This document shows positions 40,527 to 49,478 of a DNA stretch of 52,013 bases, one piece after another. Position 1 is the stretch's first letter. The number at the start of each line of letters is the position of its first letter. Origin of the DNA: CAG-177 sp964587915 (GTDB lineage Bacteria; Bacillota; Clostridia; Oscillospirales; Acutalibacteraceae); contig CAZPMK010000011.1 of the NCBI GenBank assembly GCA_964587915.1, positions 1-52,013 of the forward strand, read 5' to 3'. Position numbers and translations under genes: made by a program. The notes under the pieces were generated by a model. That model had not been told where the DNA came from and searched no databases. It saw only the letters and a program-made list of their open reading frames with translations.

Positions 40527-42815
40527 TTAAAGAGTTACCGTGATTTTCTCGTTTTTGAGAGACACGGTTTTTTCCTTTCCATCATAAATAACCGTAAAGT
40601 CGCCGCTTCCGTCAAGACTGTATTCGGAGATGCGTCCGTTCTTCCACTTAATATCAACGATTACGTTTCCTCTTGCAAGCAGACCGGAAACGCTGCCGTT
40701 TTTCCATTCGTGTGGCAGAGCAGGGAGGAGATATATACGGTTGTCGCGGCTCTGCATGAGCATTTCGGTAATACCGCTTACAAAGCCGAAGTTGCCGTCA
40801 ATTTGGAACGGAGGATGAGCATCAAAAAGATTTTCATAGGTTCCGCCGCCGTTAGTATAGTTGAAACCGATGCTTTTTACGGGTCTTAACTGCATTTGAA
40901 TCAGCTTCAAAGCATGGTCGCCGTCGAACAATCTTGCCCAAAAATTGATTTTCCAGCCGAGACTCCAGCCCGTTCCGTTGTCGCCTCTGCGTTCAAGCGT
41001 TTTTTTGCAGGCGGCGGCAAGCTCGGGAGTGCCGTCGGGAGTGACGGCATGAGCGGGATGAAGAGCATAAAGATGTGAGCAATGACGGTGGTGCAGCTCG
41101 GTTTCTTCATAATCATCATCAAATTCAAGAAGCTGTCCCTCACTTCCGATTTTCGGAGGCTGCAATTTTGAAAGCGTATCACGCAGGGCGTCGGCAAATT
41201 CAAAGTCCGTTTTCAGAATTTCACAGCTTTTTATGCAGTTGCCGAAAAGCTCACGGGCAATGGACATTGACATCTCGGAATACTTGCCCACACAGCAACG
41301 CTTGCCTTGATACAGAAAAGCGTTTTCGGGAGAAGTACCGGGAGCCAAAATAAGATATCCGTTATCCTCGGTCAAAATCGAAAGATAGAATTTTGCCGCC
41401 TCTTTCATTATCGGATATGCCGTATCACGCAGGAAATCAACATCGGCGGTATATTCGTAATGGTCAAAAAGATGCTCACAAAGCCAGCCTGAAGAACCGT
41501 GCCAAAACGCCCATTGGGCACTTCCGCTAACGGGAGTTGTCAGCCTCCAAAGGTCAACATTGTGGTGCGACACCCAGCCCTCGGCATCGTATTGCTCTCG
41601 GGCTGTTTTTCTGCCTGCAACCGAAAGCTCACGAACCATTTGTATCAGCGGCAGATTAACCTCGGGCATACGGCACATAAGTGCCGGCCAATAGTTCATT
41701 TCCGTATTGATGTTTACCGTGTAATTTGAATGCCACGGCGGTATGATTTTATCGTTCCAAATACCTTGAAGCGTTGCGGGCTGAGAGCCGTTACGGGATG
41801 AGGAAATCAAAAGATATCTGCCGTAATTGTAAACAAGCGTAATAAGCCCGTTATCGCTCTTGTCACGCTTGAAAGCAAGAAGTCTTTTATCGGTCGGCAA
41901 ATCCTTTCCCTCGCCGATATCGAGTTTTACTCTGCCGTACAGCTCGCGATAATCCTTGAGATGCTCTGTATAAAGACCGTCGTAATCCGTCAATGCGGAA
42001 AGTCTTTCAACGCAGGGAGCTATATATTCCTTGCCGTCGGAATATGCATGACGGTCAAAGCCGTTGAAGCTCGTTTCTGCCGTGAAATACAGGCAAGCAT
42101 AGGAGGCGTTCTTGACCTGCAAGGTGTTTTCATATTCGGAGGACTCACCGTCCGTCTCGATTTTTACGCCGGCTCTGAACTGTATGCCGCGAAGCTCGGG
42201 TGTGTCAAAATATGCGTATTTGCTCGATTCGTTGTTGATATTGTTTTCTCCGGGACATTCGCCGTCAAGATAAAGTATTCCGTTTTCGGTTTTGTTGTTT
42301 GAACGCAGCTTTGATGTAAGAGAAACGGTGAAATTCATTTTTCCGCCGTCACAGGTGAGCTTTGCCGCAATCGCCTTTGCAGGGAAAGAGGCAAAATATT
42401 CACGCTTATACGAAGCGCCGCCACAGTTAAATTCAACCGTTGCGGTTGCTTTTTCAAGGTCAAGAGTGCGTTTGTAATCCTTGATTTTTCCTTTGAGAGA
42501 AAAGTCTATTTCAAGATCGCCCAAGGGCATATACGCTTGACTCCACACGCTGTTAAAATCGTTTTCGAGAATACTCTGAGCCTCATGCAGCTTGCCGTCA
42601 AGTGCAAGCTCTCGAGCTTTTTTGAATACCTCGGGAGCACCGTCACGCACCGTGTTTTTAGGCTCACCCGTCCACAGCTCATCATGATTCAATGCAAGGC
42701 GTTCATGTGCGGGAGTGCCGAAAATCATTGCACCGAGAGTACCGTTGCCTATTGGAAGACTTTGCGTCCACGCTTTGGCGGGAGAATTATACCATAAAAC
42801 AGATGCAGTATTCAT
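40527..42815 (-). CDS. Alpha-L-fucosidase, glycoside hydrolase family 95
   Basis: This enzyme releases terminal L-fucose, typically alpha-1,2-linked, by inversion. The 762-residue protein has the N-terminal beta domain (LPIGNGTLGAMIFG, LWTGEPKN), an (alpha/alpha)6 barrel with the catalytic-site motif NINTEMNYWPA (the two Asn that activate water), the acid in YEETELHHRHCSHLY, and Asp673 in QIDGNFGF. There is no signal peptide or anchor, so it is cytoplasmic and would act on imported oligosaccharides. It is divergent from an RpiR-type regulator 175 bp away. Confidence 0.9.
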   Translation of the reverse strand: MNTASVLWYNSPAKAWTQSLPIGNGTLGAMIFGTPAHERLALNHDELWTGEPKNTVRDGAPEVFKKARELALDGKLHEAQSILENDFNSVWSQAYMPLGDLEIDFSLKGKIKDYKRTLDLEKATATVEFNCGGASYKREYFASFPAKAIAAKLTCDGGKMNFTVSLTSKLRSNNKTENGILYLDGECPGENNINNESSKYAYFDTPELRGIQFRAGVKIETDGESSEYENTLQVKNASYACLYFTAETSFNGFDRHAYSDGKEYIAPCVERLSALTDYDGLYTEHLKDYRELYGRVKLDIGEGKDLPTDKRLLAFKRDKSDNGLITLVYNYGRYLLISSSRNGSQPATLQGIWNDKIIPPWHSNYTVNINTEMNYWPALMCRMPEVNLPLIQMVRELSVAGRKTAREQYDAEGWVSHHNVDLWRLTTPVSGSAQWAFWHGSSGWLCEHLFDHYEYTADVDFLRDTAYPIMKEAAKFYLSILTEDNGYLILAPGTSPENAFLYQGKRCCVGKYSEMSMSIARELFGNCIKSCEILKTDFEFADALRDTLSKLQPPKIGSEGQLLEFDDDYEETELHHRHCSHLYALHPAHAVTPDGTPELAAACKKTLERRGDNGTGWSLGWKINFWARLFDGDHALKLIQMQLRPVKSIGFNYTNGGGTYENLFDAHPPFQIDGNFGFVSGITEMLMQSRDNRIYLLPALPHEWKNGSVSGLLARGNVIVDIKWKNGRISEYSLDGSGDFTVIYDGKEKTVSLKNEKITVTL

Positions 42816-42847
42816 ACTAAAGCTCCTAAAAATAAGTTTACAAACCG

Positions 42848-42876
42848 ATTATATACCATATTTTCTCTGCCGTCAA
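42848..42876 (-). promoter_or_regulatory. Promoter of the GH95-HAD pair
   Basis: On the minus strand TTGACG, 17 bases and the perfect -10 TATAAT lie about 33 bases before the GH95 start. Confidence 0.8.
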
Positions 42877-42918
42877 TGAATAAAAATGAAAGTTATCCTG
42901 CAATTTTTAAAATCTCAC

Positions 42919-42960
42919 TTGCATTTTTCGAATATATCGTGTAGAATTTAAGTATATTCG
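42919..42960 (+). promoter_or_regulatory. Promoter and putative operator of the rpiR-family gene
   Basis: TTGCAT (42919-42924), 17 bases and TAGAAT (42942-42947). Perfect inverted repeats CGAATATA (42929-42936) and TATATTCG (42953-42960) flank the -10, spaced 24 bp centre to centre. Such a site would let a dimeric regulator block transcription, so autoregulation by the RpiR protein is plausible; this is inference. Confidence 0.65.
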
Positions 42961-42990
42961 GCAAAAAATGATGAGAACGAGGTAATGAAA

Positions 42991-43863
42991 ATGGCGGACA
43001 GCTTTCAGGAGCGTATCGGCGTATTCTATTCGGGACTGTCGAAGGGACACAAAAAAATAGCCGACTTTATAAAGAACAATTATGAAAAGGCATCTTTCAT
43101 GACGGCGGCAAATCTCGGCAAGACCGTCGGAGTCAGTGAATCCACCGTTGTAAGGTTTGCTTCCCACATAGGCTTTGAGGGCTATCCCGAGCTTCAAAAG
43201 CATTTGCAGGAGCTTGTAAAAAGCCATTTGACAAGTGTACAGCGTATGGAAGTTGCCGCAAACCGAATGGGCGGCGACGATATTATAAACGATGCTTTTT
43301 CCGCAGATGCCGAAATGCTCAAACGCACCAAGGAAAGTGTTTCGAGAGAGGATTTCTTCGGCAGCGTTGCGGCGATAAATTCAGCACGAAAAATATATGT
43401 TCTCGGTGCAAGAAGTTCCGCTTCGCTTGCGAGCTTTGCGGCGTTTTATCTTAATTATCTTTGCGAAAACGTTATACTTATCGACACCTCCTCCACAAGC
43501 GAAATGTTTGAACAGCTTTTCAGAATCAGCGAGGAGGATGTCTGCATTGCAATCAGCTTCCCGAGATATTCCAATCAAACAATAAACGCACTTTCTTTCA
43601 TCAAATCGAGAGGTGCGGCGATTATATCCGTAACGGACGGAAAAATGTCTCCGATAGCGCAGTACGCAACATATTTGCTTGTTGCACAGAGCAGTATGGT
43701 ATCCTTTGTGGATTCCCTTGTTGCTCCGCTGAGCCTTATTAACGCTCTCATTGCCGCCTGTGCCAAGGAAAACGGCAGTAAGGTTTGCGAAAATCTTTCC
43801 GAGCTTGAAGAAATATGGGATAAGTATCATGTTTACCGTACCGATGAGGAGGAGCGGGAATGA
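42991..43863 (+). CDS. RpiR/MurR-family transcriptional regulator
   Basis: This regulator has an N-terminal helix-turn-helix (about residues 20-75: KIADFIKNNYEKASFMTAAN, SESTVVRFASHIGFEGYPEL) and a SIS sugar-phosphate-binding domain (about 125-255: KIYVLGARSSASLASFAAFYL, ISFPRYSNQT). Such proteins respond to phosphorylated sugars. ATG 42991 was preferred over ATG 42985 because GAGG (42979-42982) is better spaced. Its promoter faces that of the GH95 gene, so it probably controls fucoside genes. The stop overlaps the next start by 4 bases. Confidence 0.88.
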   Translation: MADSFQERIGVFYSGLSKGHKKIADFIKNNYEKASFMTAANLGKTVGVSESTVVRFASHIGFEGYPELQKHLQELVKSHLTSVQRMEVAANRMGGDDIINDAFSADAEMLKRTKESVSREDFFGSVAAINSARKIYVLGARSSASLASFAAFYLNYLCENVILIDTSSTSEMFEQLFRISEEDVCIAISFPRYSNQTINALSFIKSRGAAIISVTDGKMSPIAQYATYLLVAQSSMVSFVDSLVAPLSLINALIAACAKENGSKVCENLSELEEIWDKYHVYRTDEEERE

Positions 43864-45110
43864 AAGCATCCGTGCTTGTAATAGGAGCGGGAGCGGCAGG
43901 AATGCTTGCTGCCGGCTTTGCCGGAGCGAGCGGAGCAGATACCGTTTTGCTTGAACGAAACGACCGCCCCGGAAGAAAGGTAATGATAACGGGCAAGGGC
44001 AGATGCAACGTAACCAACAACTGTACGAGCATTCAGGAGCTTATTGCCAATGTCCCGCGAAACGGCAGATTTCTTTACGGAGCCTTTTCCCGATTTATGC
44101 CGGAGGATGTTGAAGAATTTTTTGAAAGCAGGGGAGTACCGCTTAAAGTCGAGAGGGGAAACAGAGTTTTTCCCGTTTCCGATAAAGCCGCCGATATTGT
44201 TGATGCTCTTGCGGCATTTGCCGGCAGATATTCCGAGACAATTAACGGCAGAGCGGTAAAGCTGATAACCGATAACGGCAGAGTCAGCGGTGTTGTCACC
44301 GAAAACGGCGATGCGATATATGCCGAGAGAATAATTGTTGCAACCGGCGGAATGTCTTATCCCGCAACAGGTTCGACGGGCGACGGCTATGAGCTTGCAA
44401 AACAGGCGGGACACAAAATCGTTTCTCCCGTTCCCTCACTTGTTCCTCTTGAAATTCATGAGGGCTTTTGCAGTAAGCTGATGGGTTTGTCGCTGAAAAA
44501 CGTTTCATTAAAGGTGCTCGACGGCGAAAAAAACGGAAAAGAAATTTATAAAGATTTCGGAGAAATGCTTTTTACCCACTTCGGGGTTTCGGGTCCCATG
44601 GTACTCAGTGCTTCGGCTCATATGCGAGATATGAAAAGCGGCAGATACAAAATTGTTATCGACCTCAAGCCCGCTCTGTCTCCCGAACAGCTTGATGCAC
44701 GAATTTTGCGTGACTTTTCGGAGAATACTAACAGAAACTTTATAAACGCACTCAATTCCCTTTTGCCTAAAAAGCTCGTACCGGTAATCGTATCCCTCAG
44801 CGGTATAAGTCCGTCCGAGAAAGTAAATCAGATAACAAAGGAACAACGCAGACACATTGCGGAGCTTTTGAAGAACTTGACGGTAACGGTTACGGGCTTC
44901 CGTCCGATATCCGAAGCAATAATAACCTCGGGCGGCGTTGACGTTTCTCAAATTGACCCCAAAACGATGGAATCAAAGCTGATACACGGTCTTTATTTTG
45001 CGGGTGAAGTAATCGATGCCGATGCATATACGGGCGGATTCAATCTGCAAATTGCATTTTCAACGGGCAGACTTGCGGGACTCAGTGCGGCGGATTCACT
45101 TAAAAAATAA
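43860..45110 (+). CDS. NAD(P)/FAD-dependent oxidoreductase (HI0933/YhiN family)
   Basis: The 416-residue flavoprotein has the FAD loop GAGAAG (9-14), the family motif KVMITGKGRCNVTN (near 40-53), TGGMSYPATGSTGDGYELAKQAGH and a C-terminal GEVIDADAYTGGFNLQIAFSTGRLAG. The biochemical role of this widespread family is not settled. It starts within the stop codon of the RpiR gene and is followed by cmk after 14 bases; the position just before cmk is common in Clostridia. Whether it depends on the RpiR promoter is unknown. Confidence 0.88.
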   Translation: MKASVLVIGAGAAGMLAAGFAGASGADTVLLERNDRPGRKVMITGKGRCNVTNNCTSIQELIANVPRNGRFLYGAFSRFMPEDVEEFFESRGVPLKVERGNRVFPVSDKAADIVDALAAFAGRYSETINGRAVKLITDNGRVSGVVTENGDAIYAERIIVATGGMSYPATGSTGDGYELAKQAGHKIVSPVPSLVPLEIHEGFCSKLMGLSLKNVSLKVLDGEKNGKEIYKDFGEMLFTHFGVSGPMVLSASAHMRDMKSGRYKIVIDLKPALSPEQLDARILRDFSENTNRNFINALNSLLPKKLVPVIVSLSGISPSEKVNQITKEQRRHIAELLKNLTVTVTGFRPISEAIITSGGVDVSQIDPKTMESKLIHGLYFAGEVIDADAYTGGFNLQIAFSTGRLAGLSAADSLKK

Positions 45111-45124
45111 CGGGAGGAAACAAT

Positions 45125-45802
45125 ATGAACAGCGAAATTATAAATGTTGCGATTGACGGACCTGCCGGTGCGGGTAAAAGCACCGTCGCAAGAGGTGCGG
45201 CAAAACAGCTCGGTTATATCTATGTTGACACCGGTGCTCTCTACAGAGCAGTGGGACTCAATGCACTGAGAAACAAAATTGATACAAAGAATGCGAAAGC
45301 CGTTGCGGAAAGCATAAACGGAATAAAGGTTGATATTGTATTTTCAAACGGTGAACAGCGTGTCCTTTTGAACGGCGAGGATGTTTCCGAGGAAATAAGA
45401 ACTCCCGATGCTTCAATGGCGGCATCAAATGTTTCGGCAGTACCCGAGGTCAGAGCGTTTCTGTTTGACCTTCAGAGGGATATAGCCAAAAGAAATTCCT
45501 GCATAATGGACGGCAGAGATATCGGTACCGTTGTTTTGCCCGACGCACAGGTGAAAATATTTCTCACCGCTTCACCCGAAACCAGAGCGGACAGAAGATA
45601 CAAGGAGCTTATCGAAAAAGGTACGCAGGCGGATTATAACTCGGTGCTTGACGATATCATAAAAAGGGATTATAATGATATGCACAGAGATATTGCTCCG
45701 TTAAAGCCTGCCGAGGACAGCGTTATGTTCGATACAACGGGTTTTGCACTTGAGGATTCCGTTGCGGCGGTAATAAAAATTATCAAGGAGAAGATACAAT
45801 GA
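45125..45802 (+). CDS. cmk: Cytidylate kinase
   Basis: This enzyme phosphorylates CMP and dCMP. The 225-residue P-loop protein has GPAGAGKST (12-20), the CMP-binding YVDTGALYRAVG and MDGRDIGTVVLP, and the lid region RRYKELIEKG. The start ATG follows GGGAGG. Its stop overlaps the plsC start by ATGA, in the usual Clostridia order cmk-plsC-ispH-rpsA. Confidence 0.95.
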   Translation: MNSEIINVAIDGPAGAGKSTVARGAAKQLGYIYVDTGALYRAVGLNALRNKIDTKNAKAVAESINGIKVDIVFSNGEQRVLLNGEDVSEEIRTPDASMAASNVSAVPEVRAFLFDLQRDIAKRNSCIMDGRDIGTVVLPDAQVKIFLTASPETRADRRYKELIEKGTQADYNSVLDDIIKRDYNDMHRDIAPLKPAEDSVMFDTTGFALEDSVAAVIKIIKEKIQ

Positions 45803-46440
45803 AGGGCTTTGATTATTCAACAATAAGCGAAAGCAAAATGTATGACCATCTCAGATCGTTCGGCAAAGTCATTTGCAAAACACAGCACGATGTCGAATAT
45901 GTCGGCGTTGAGAATATTCCCGAAGAGGGCGGCTTCATCATCGCCGCAAATCATATAAATGCACTTGATCCCGTGTATATTGCCCTTGCCGTTGAGAACA
46001 GACAGATACATTACATGGGTAAAAAAGAGCTTTTCACAAAGCCTGTCATCCGTTGGTTCCTCAAGAAATTCAACGGCTTCCCCGTCGTAAGAGGCGGTGC
46101 GGATTCCGAGGCTCTCAATTATGCCGTTCGCCTTGTTAAAGAGGGCTATGTTTTCGGAATTTTCCCCGAGGGAACACGCTCCAAGGATTTTAAGCCTGCA
46201 AAGGCAAAAAGCGGTATAGCGAGAATTGCCGCCGCCGCTCATGCGGATATCCTTCCCGTTTCAATATATAATTCCGACAACATGAAAAAGCATTCTAAGC
46301 TGACCGTTCGGTTCGGCGAGATAATTCCTTTCGAGGAGCTTCACGTAAATGAAGAAAGCGACAGAGCCGAATTTAAGGCTGCCGCCGATTACATAATGGA
46401 TAAGATTACAAAGCTCTGGGGTGAGGGACATTGCGAATAA
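45799..46440 (+). CDS. plsC: 1-acyl-sn-glycerol-3-phosphate acyltransferase
   Basis: This enzyme makes phosphatidic acid from lysophosphatidic acid at the membrane. The 213-residue protein has the acyltransferase motif NHINALD (HX4D; His52, Asp57) and the substrate motif FPEGTRS (122-128). The start overlaps the cmk stop by 4 bases, with AAGGAG upstream. The gene end overlaps the TTG start of the ispH fusion by 10 bases. It is shorter at the N-terminus than enzymes with a transmembrane helix. Confidence 0.92.
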   Translation: MKGFDYSTISESKMYDHLRSFGKVICKTQHDVEYVGVENIPEEGGFIIAANHINALDPVYIALAVENRQIHYMGKKELFTKPVIRWFLKKFNGFPVVRGGADSEALNYAVRLVKEGYVFGIFPEGTRSKDFKPAKAKSGIARIAAAAHADILPVSIYNSDNMKKHSKLTVRFGEIIPFEELHVNEESDRAEFKAAADYIMDKITKLWGEGHCE

Positions 46441-48467
46441 CGCTTGCGAAAACGGCGGGCTTTTGCTTCGGCGTTGACAGGGCGGTGAATTTGGCTTATG
46501 AGCTTGCCGAAAAGAATACCGAAACGGCAACGCTCGGTCAGCTTATCCACAATTCCCGCGTAACCGACGATTTGGCAAGTAAGGGTGTTCGCATTATTTC
46601 ATCTCCCAAGGAAGCACATACGGGCGAAACTGTTATTATTCGTGCACACGGTGTTGCGGCAAGTGTCTATGATGAGCTTAGCTCCGCCGGTGCCGTTGTA
46701 TGCGATGCAACGTGCCCGTTCGTTAAGAAGATACATAAAATCGTCAGCGAAAACAGCTCGGAGGATACTGCGGTTTTCATCGCAGGTGACCCGAATCATC
46801 CCGAGGTTGCCGGCATAAAAGGTCATTGCCGAGGCGAGGTAAGAATATTCAACAGCGAATCGGAGCTTGATAAAATCATTGACGATTGCGGTGCAAATTT
46901 CAGCAAAAGAATAATAGCGGTCTCTCAGACGACATTTTCACAAAAAGTCTGGAAAAATTGCAAAGAAAAAATAAAAAAATACTATACAAACGCTGAAATT
47001 TTTGATACAATATGTTTTGCTACCCGTGAACGGCAGGATGAAGCGGCACGGATATCAAAAGAAAGTGACGTCATGATAATAATAGGTGACCGTCACAGCT
47101 CAAACACGGCAAAGCTCAAAGCCGTATGCAGTGAAAACTGCGAAACATACTTGGTGGAAAGAGCCGAAGAGCTCAAAACCATAAATTTCTCGCATTGCGC
47201 CGAAACAGGCGTGACGGCGGGGGCTTCAACCCCCTCCGCAATAATTAAGGAGGTACTTTTAGCAATGTCCGAGATCGTAAACGAAACCACAAATATTCAG
47301 GTAGAGGAGGTGCCTTCTGACGCAGCAACATCCGAAGAGATGGATTTTTCCGCAGCTCTTGAGGAATCGCTTAACAACATGAGCACAGATCAGCGTGTTA
47401 AGGGTGTCGTTATGGGTATTACGCCCACCGAGATTCAGGTTGATATCGGCAGAAAACACGCAGGCTTTGTTCCCATGGATGAGTACAGTGCGGATCCCAA
47501 TGCCGATGCAGCCAAAGAGCTCAAGGTCGGTGATACGCTTGATCTTATCATAATGAAGACGAATGATGCCGAAGGTACCGTTATGCTTTCAAAGAGACGT
47601 TTTGACGCTCAGAAGGCATGGACGGATGTTATTGCAGCTGAAGAAGACGGAAGAGTTCTTGAGGGAACCGTTGCAGAGGTTATCAAGGGCGGCATTCTTG
47701 TTGTCAGCGGCGGCGTCAGAGTATTTATTCCCGCTTCTCTTGCTACCGAGCGTAAGGATGAGCCTCTTGAAGAGCTTCTCAAGAAGACCGTCAGCTTCCG
47801 CATTATCGAGGTAAACAAGCAGCGCAGAAGAGCTGTCGGCTCAATCCGTGCCGTTCTCAGAGACAAGAGAAAAGAAGCTGCCGATGCTTTCTGGGCACAG
47901 GCAGAGGTCGGTCAGAAATATCACGGCGTTGTTAAGTCAATGACTAACTACGGCGCATTTGTTGATATCGGCGGAATCGACGGTATGGTACATATTTCCG
48001 AGATGTCTTGGAAGCGTATCAAGAATCCTTCAGAAGTATTCAGCATCGGTCAAGAGGTTGACGTATACATCAAGGCTCTCGATGCAGAGAACAAGAAGAT
48101 TTCTCTCGGCTACAGAAAGGACGAGGACAATCCTTGGGAGATTCTCAGAAAGAGCTATCCCGAAGGAACGGTTATCGAGGCTGAAATCGTCGGTCTTACC
48201 ACTTTTGGTGCTTTCGCAAGAATTATCCCCGGTATCGACGGACTCATCCATATTTCACAGATTGCTGACAAACATATCAGCAAGCCTCAGGATGTTCTTT
48301 CAGTCGGTGACAAGGTAACCTGCAAGATTACCGCCATTGACTTTGACAAGAAGCGTGTCAGCCTTTCTATCCGTGCTCTTATCGAGCCCGCAGCAGAGGA
48401 AGAAGCTGTTGAGGAAGAAGCGGCACCCGCCGTTGAGGCAGAGGCAGAAGAGGAAGCTGCCGAATAA
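46431..48467 (+). CDS. ispH-rpsA: IspH-ribosomal protein S1 fusion (4-hydroxy-3-methylbut-2-enyl diphosphate reductase / S1)
   Basis: The 678-residue protein joins two enzymes of different roles. Residues 1-278 are IspH, the last step of the MEP isoprenoid pathway; the iron-sulfur ligands are C12 (AGFCFGV), C95 (CDATCPFVKK) and C195 (FDTICFATRERQ), with HNSR, RAHG, NHPEV and SQTT motifs. From residue 279 follows ribosomal protein S1 with four S1 repeats (about 305-375, 397-465, 482-550, 567-635) and an acidic Glu/Ala tail. The fusion is known in Clostridia. An internal ribosome binding site and ATG 47265 could yield free S1. The start is TTG 46431, with GAGGG upstream. Confidence 0.93.
   Translation: MRITLAKTAGFCFGVDRAVNLAYELAEKNTETATLGQLIHNSRVTDDLASKGVRIISSPKEAHTGETVIIRAHGVAASVYDELSSAGAVVCDATCPFVKKIHKIVSENSSEDTAVFIAGDPNHPEVAGIKGHCRGEVRIFNSESELDKIIDDCGANFSKRIIAVSQTTFSQKVWKNCKEKIKKYYTNAEIFDTICFATRERQDEAARISKESDVMIIIGDRHSSNTAKLKAVCSENCETYLVERAEELKTINFSHCAETGVTAGASTPSAIIKEVLLAMSEIVNETTNIQVEEVPSDAATSEEMDFSAALEESLNNMSTDQRVKGVVMGITPTEIQVDIGRKHAGFVPMDEYSADPNADAAKELKVGDTLDLIIMKTNDAEGTVMLSKRRFDAQKAWTDVIAAEEDGRVLEGTVAEVIKGGILVVSGGVRVFIPASLATERKDEPLEELLKKTVSFRIIEVNKQRRRAVGSIRAVLRDKRKEAADAFWAQAEVGQKYHGVVKSMTNYGAFVDIGGIDGMVHISEMSWKRIKNPSEVFSIGQEVDVYIKALDAENKKISLGYRKDEDNPWEILRKSYPEGTVIEAEIVGLTTFGAFARIIPGIDGLIHISQIADKHISKPQDVLSVGDKVTCKITAIDFDKKRVSLSIRALIEPAAEEEAVEEEAAPAVEAEAEEEAAE
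47247..47267 (+). promoter_or_regulatory. Internal ribosome binding site for stand-alone S1
   Basis: AAGGAGGT (47247-47254) is followed 10 bases later by an in-frame ATG (47265-47267, residue 279), exactly at the IspH/S1 border. Within the fusion it codes for KEVLLAM. It suggests that S1 is also translated alone, as 400 residues. Confidence 0.7.
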
Positions 48468-48480
48468 TTTCCGATTTTTT

Positions 48481-48515
48481 GCCGCCCACGGTGTTTGCTG
48501 TGGGCGGTTTTATCG
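48481..48515 (+). terminator. Rho-independent terminator after rpsA
   Basis: GCCGCCCAC pairs with GTGGGCGG(T), followed by TTTTAT. It closes the cmk-plsC-ispH/rpsA group 13 bases after the stop. Confidence 0.85.
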
Positions 48516-48537
48516 CATTATCCTTTTTGTTTTCGGA

Positions 48538-49452
48538 GTGATTGTTATTAAGAAAAATAATTTTTTAGGCTCGTTTTATTGCATTCTCACCGCAGTTATC
48601 TGGGGACTTTCCTTTGTTGCCCAGAGCGAGGGAGGGAAAGTCGGAACCTTTACTTTCAACGGTCTTCGTTCTTTACTCGGAGCTGTTGTTCTCATTCCGG
48701 CAGTTTTTATATCGTTTAAGAAGGAAAATCGTTCCTTACCGCAGGGAGAAAAAAAGCCATTTCCGTTCAAAGACGTGCTTATAGCCGGCGTATGCTGCGG
48801 AATCCCGCTTTGCATTGCAAGTAATTTACAGCAGCACGCTTTTAATTATCTCGATGCAGGTAAGGTTGGCTTTATAACCGCAATGTACATGGTCATTGTG
48901 CCCGTTTTCGGCTTGTTTCTCGGAAAAAAATCCCGAATGCAAATATGGATCGGCGTTGCTCTCGGTATGCTCGGTCTGTATTTTATCAGCATTAAAAAAG
49001 GTGATTTTTCCGTCGGAACGGGCGAAATAATCACAATGCTTTGCGCCGTTTGCTTTGCGGTACATATTCTCGTCATAGATTATTTTTGCCAAAAGGTCAA
49101 TAACGTTGCACTTTCCTGTGCGCAGTTTTTTGTATCGGGCATTATTTCAACTGTTTGTATGTTCATTTTTGAACAGCCGAACATACAGGATATTTCAACC
49201 GTCACCGCTCCCTTGCTTTATGCAGGAATCATGAGCTGCGGAGTTGCATATACATTGCAAATTTTCGGTCAAAAATATGCCGAACCCGCAGTTGCTTCCA
49301 TTCTGCTTTGCCTCGAATCGGTATTCTCCGTGCTTTTCGGCTGGCTTATATTAAAGCAAAGTCTTACCTCGAGAGAGCTTTTGGGCTGTGCCGTTATGTT
49401 TATCGCGATTATTTCCACTCAGCTTCCCGAAAGAAAAAAGAAACAAGCATAG
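48538..49452 (+). CDS. EamA-family (DMT superfamily) transporter
   Basis: The 304-residue protein has about ten hydrophobic segments in two EamA repeats. The N-terminal SFYCILTAVIWGLSFVAQSEG and the late PAVASILLCLESVFSVLFGWLILKQSL are typical of this drug/metabolite transporter family. The substrate is unknown. The start is uncertain. GTG 48538 gives the best N-terminus, but the ribosome binding site GGAG overlaps it; the longer frame starting inside rpsA would pass through the terminator and is unlikely. Confidence 0.82.
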   Translation: MIVIKKNNFLGSFYCILTAVIWGLSFVAQSEGGKVGTFTFNGLRSLLGAVVLIPAVFISFKKENRSLPQGEKKPFPFKDVLIAGVCCGIPLCIASNLQQHAFNYLDAGKVGFITAMYMVIVPVFGLFLGKKSRMQIWIGVALGMLGLYFISIKKGDFSVGTGEIITMLCAVCFAVHILVIDYFCQKVNNVALSCAQFFVSGIISTVCMFIFEQPNIQDISTVTAPLLYAGIMSCGVAYTLQIFGQKYAEPAVASILLCLESVFSVLFGWLILKQSLTSRELLGCAVMFIAIISTQLPERKKKQA

Positions 49453-49478
49453 TGATTTTTATGAAAGGACTGAATGCA

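Noticed and set aside
48337..48537. Longer EamA reading frame beginning inside rpsA
   Set aside because: It would run across the S1 tail and the terminator hairpin, and its extra part is Ser/Arg-rich shadow sequence; the family N-terminus begins at about 48550.
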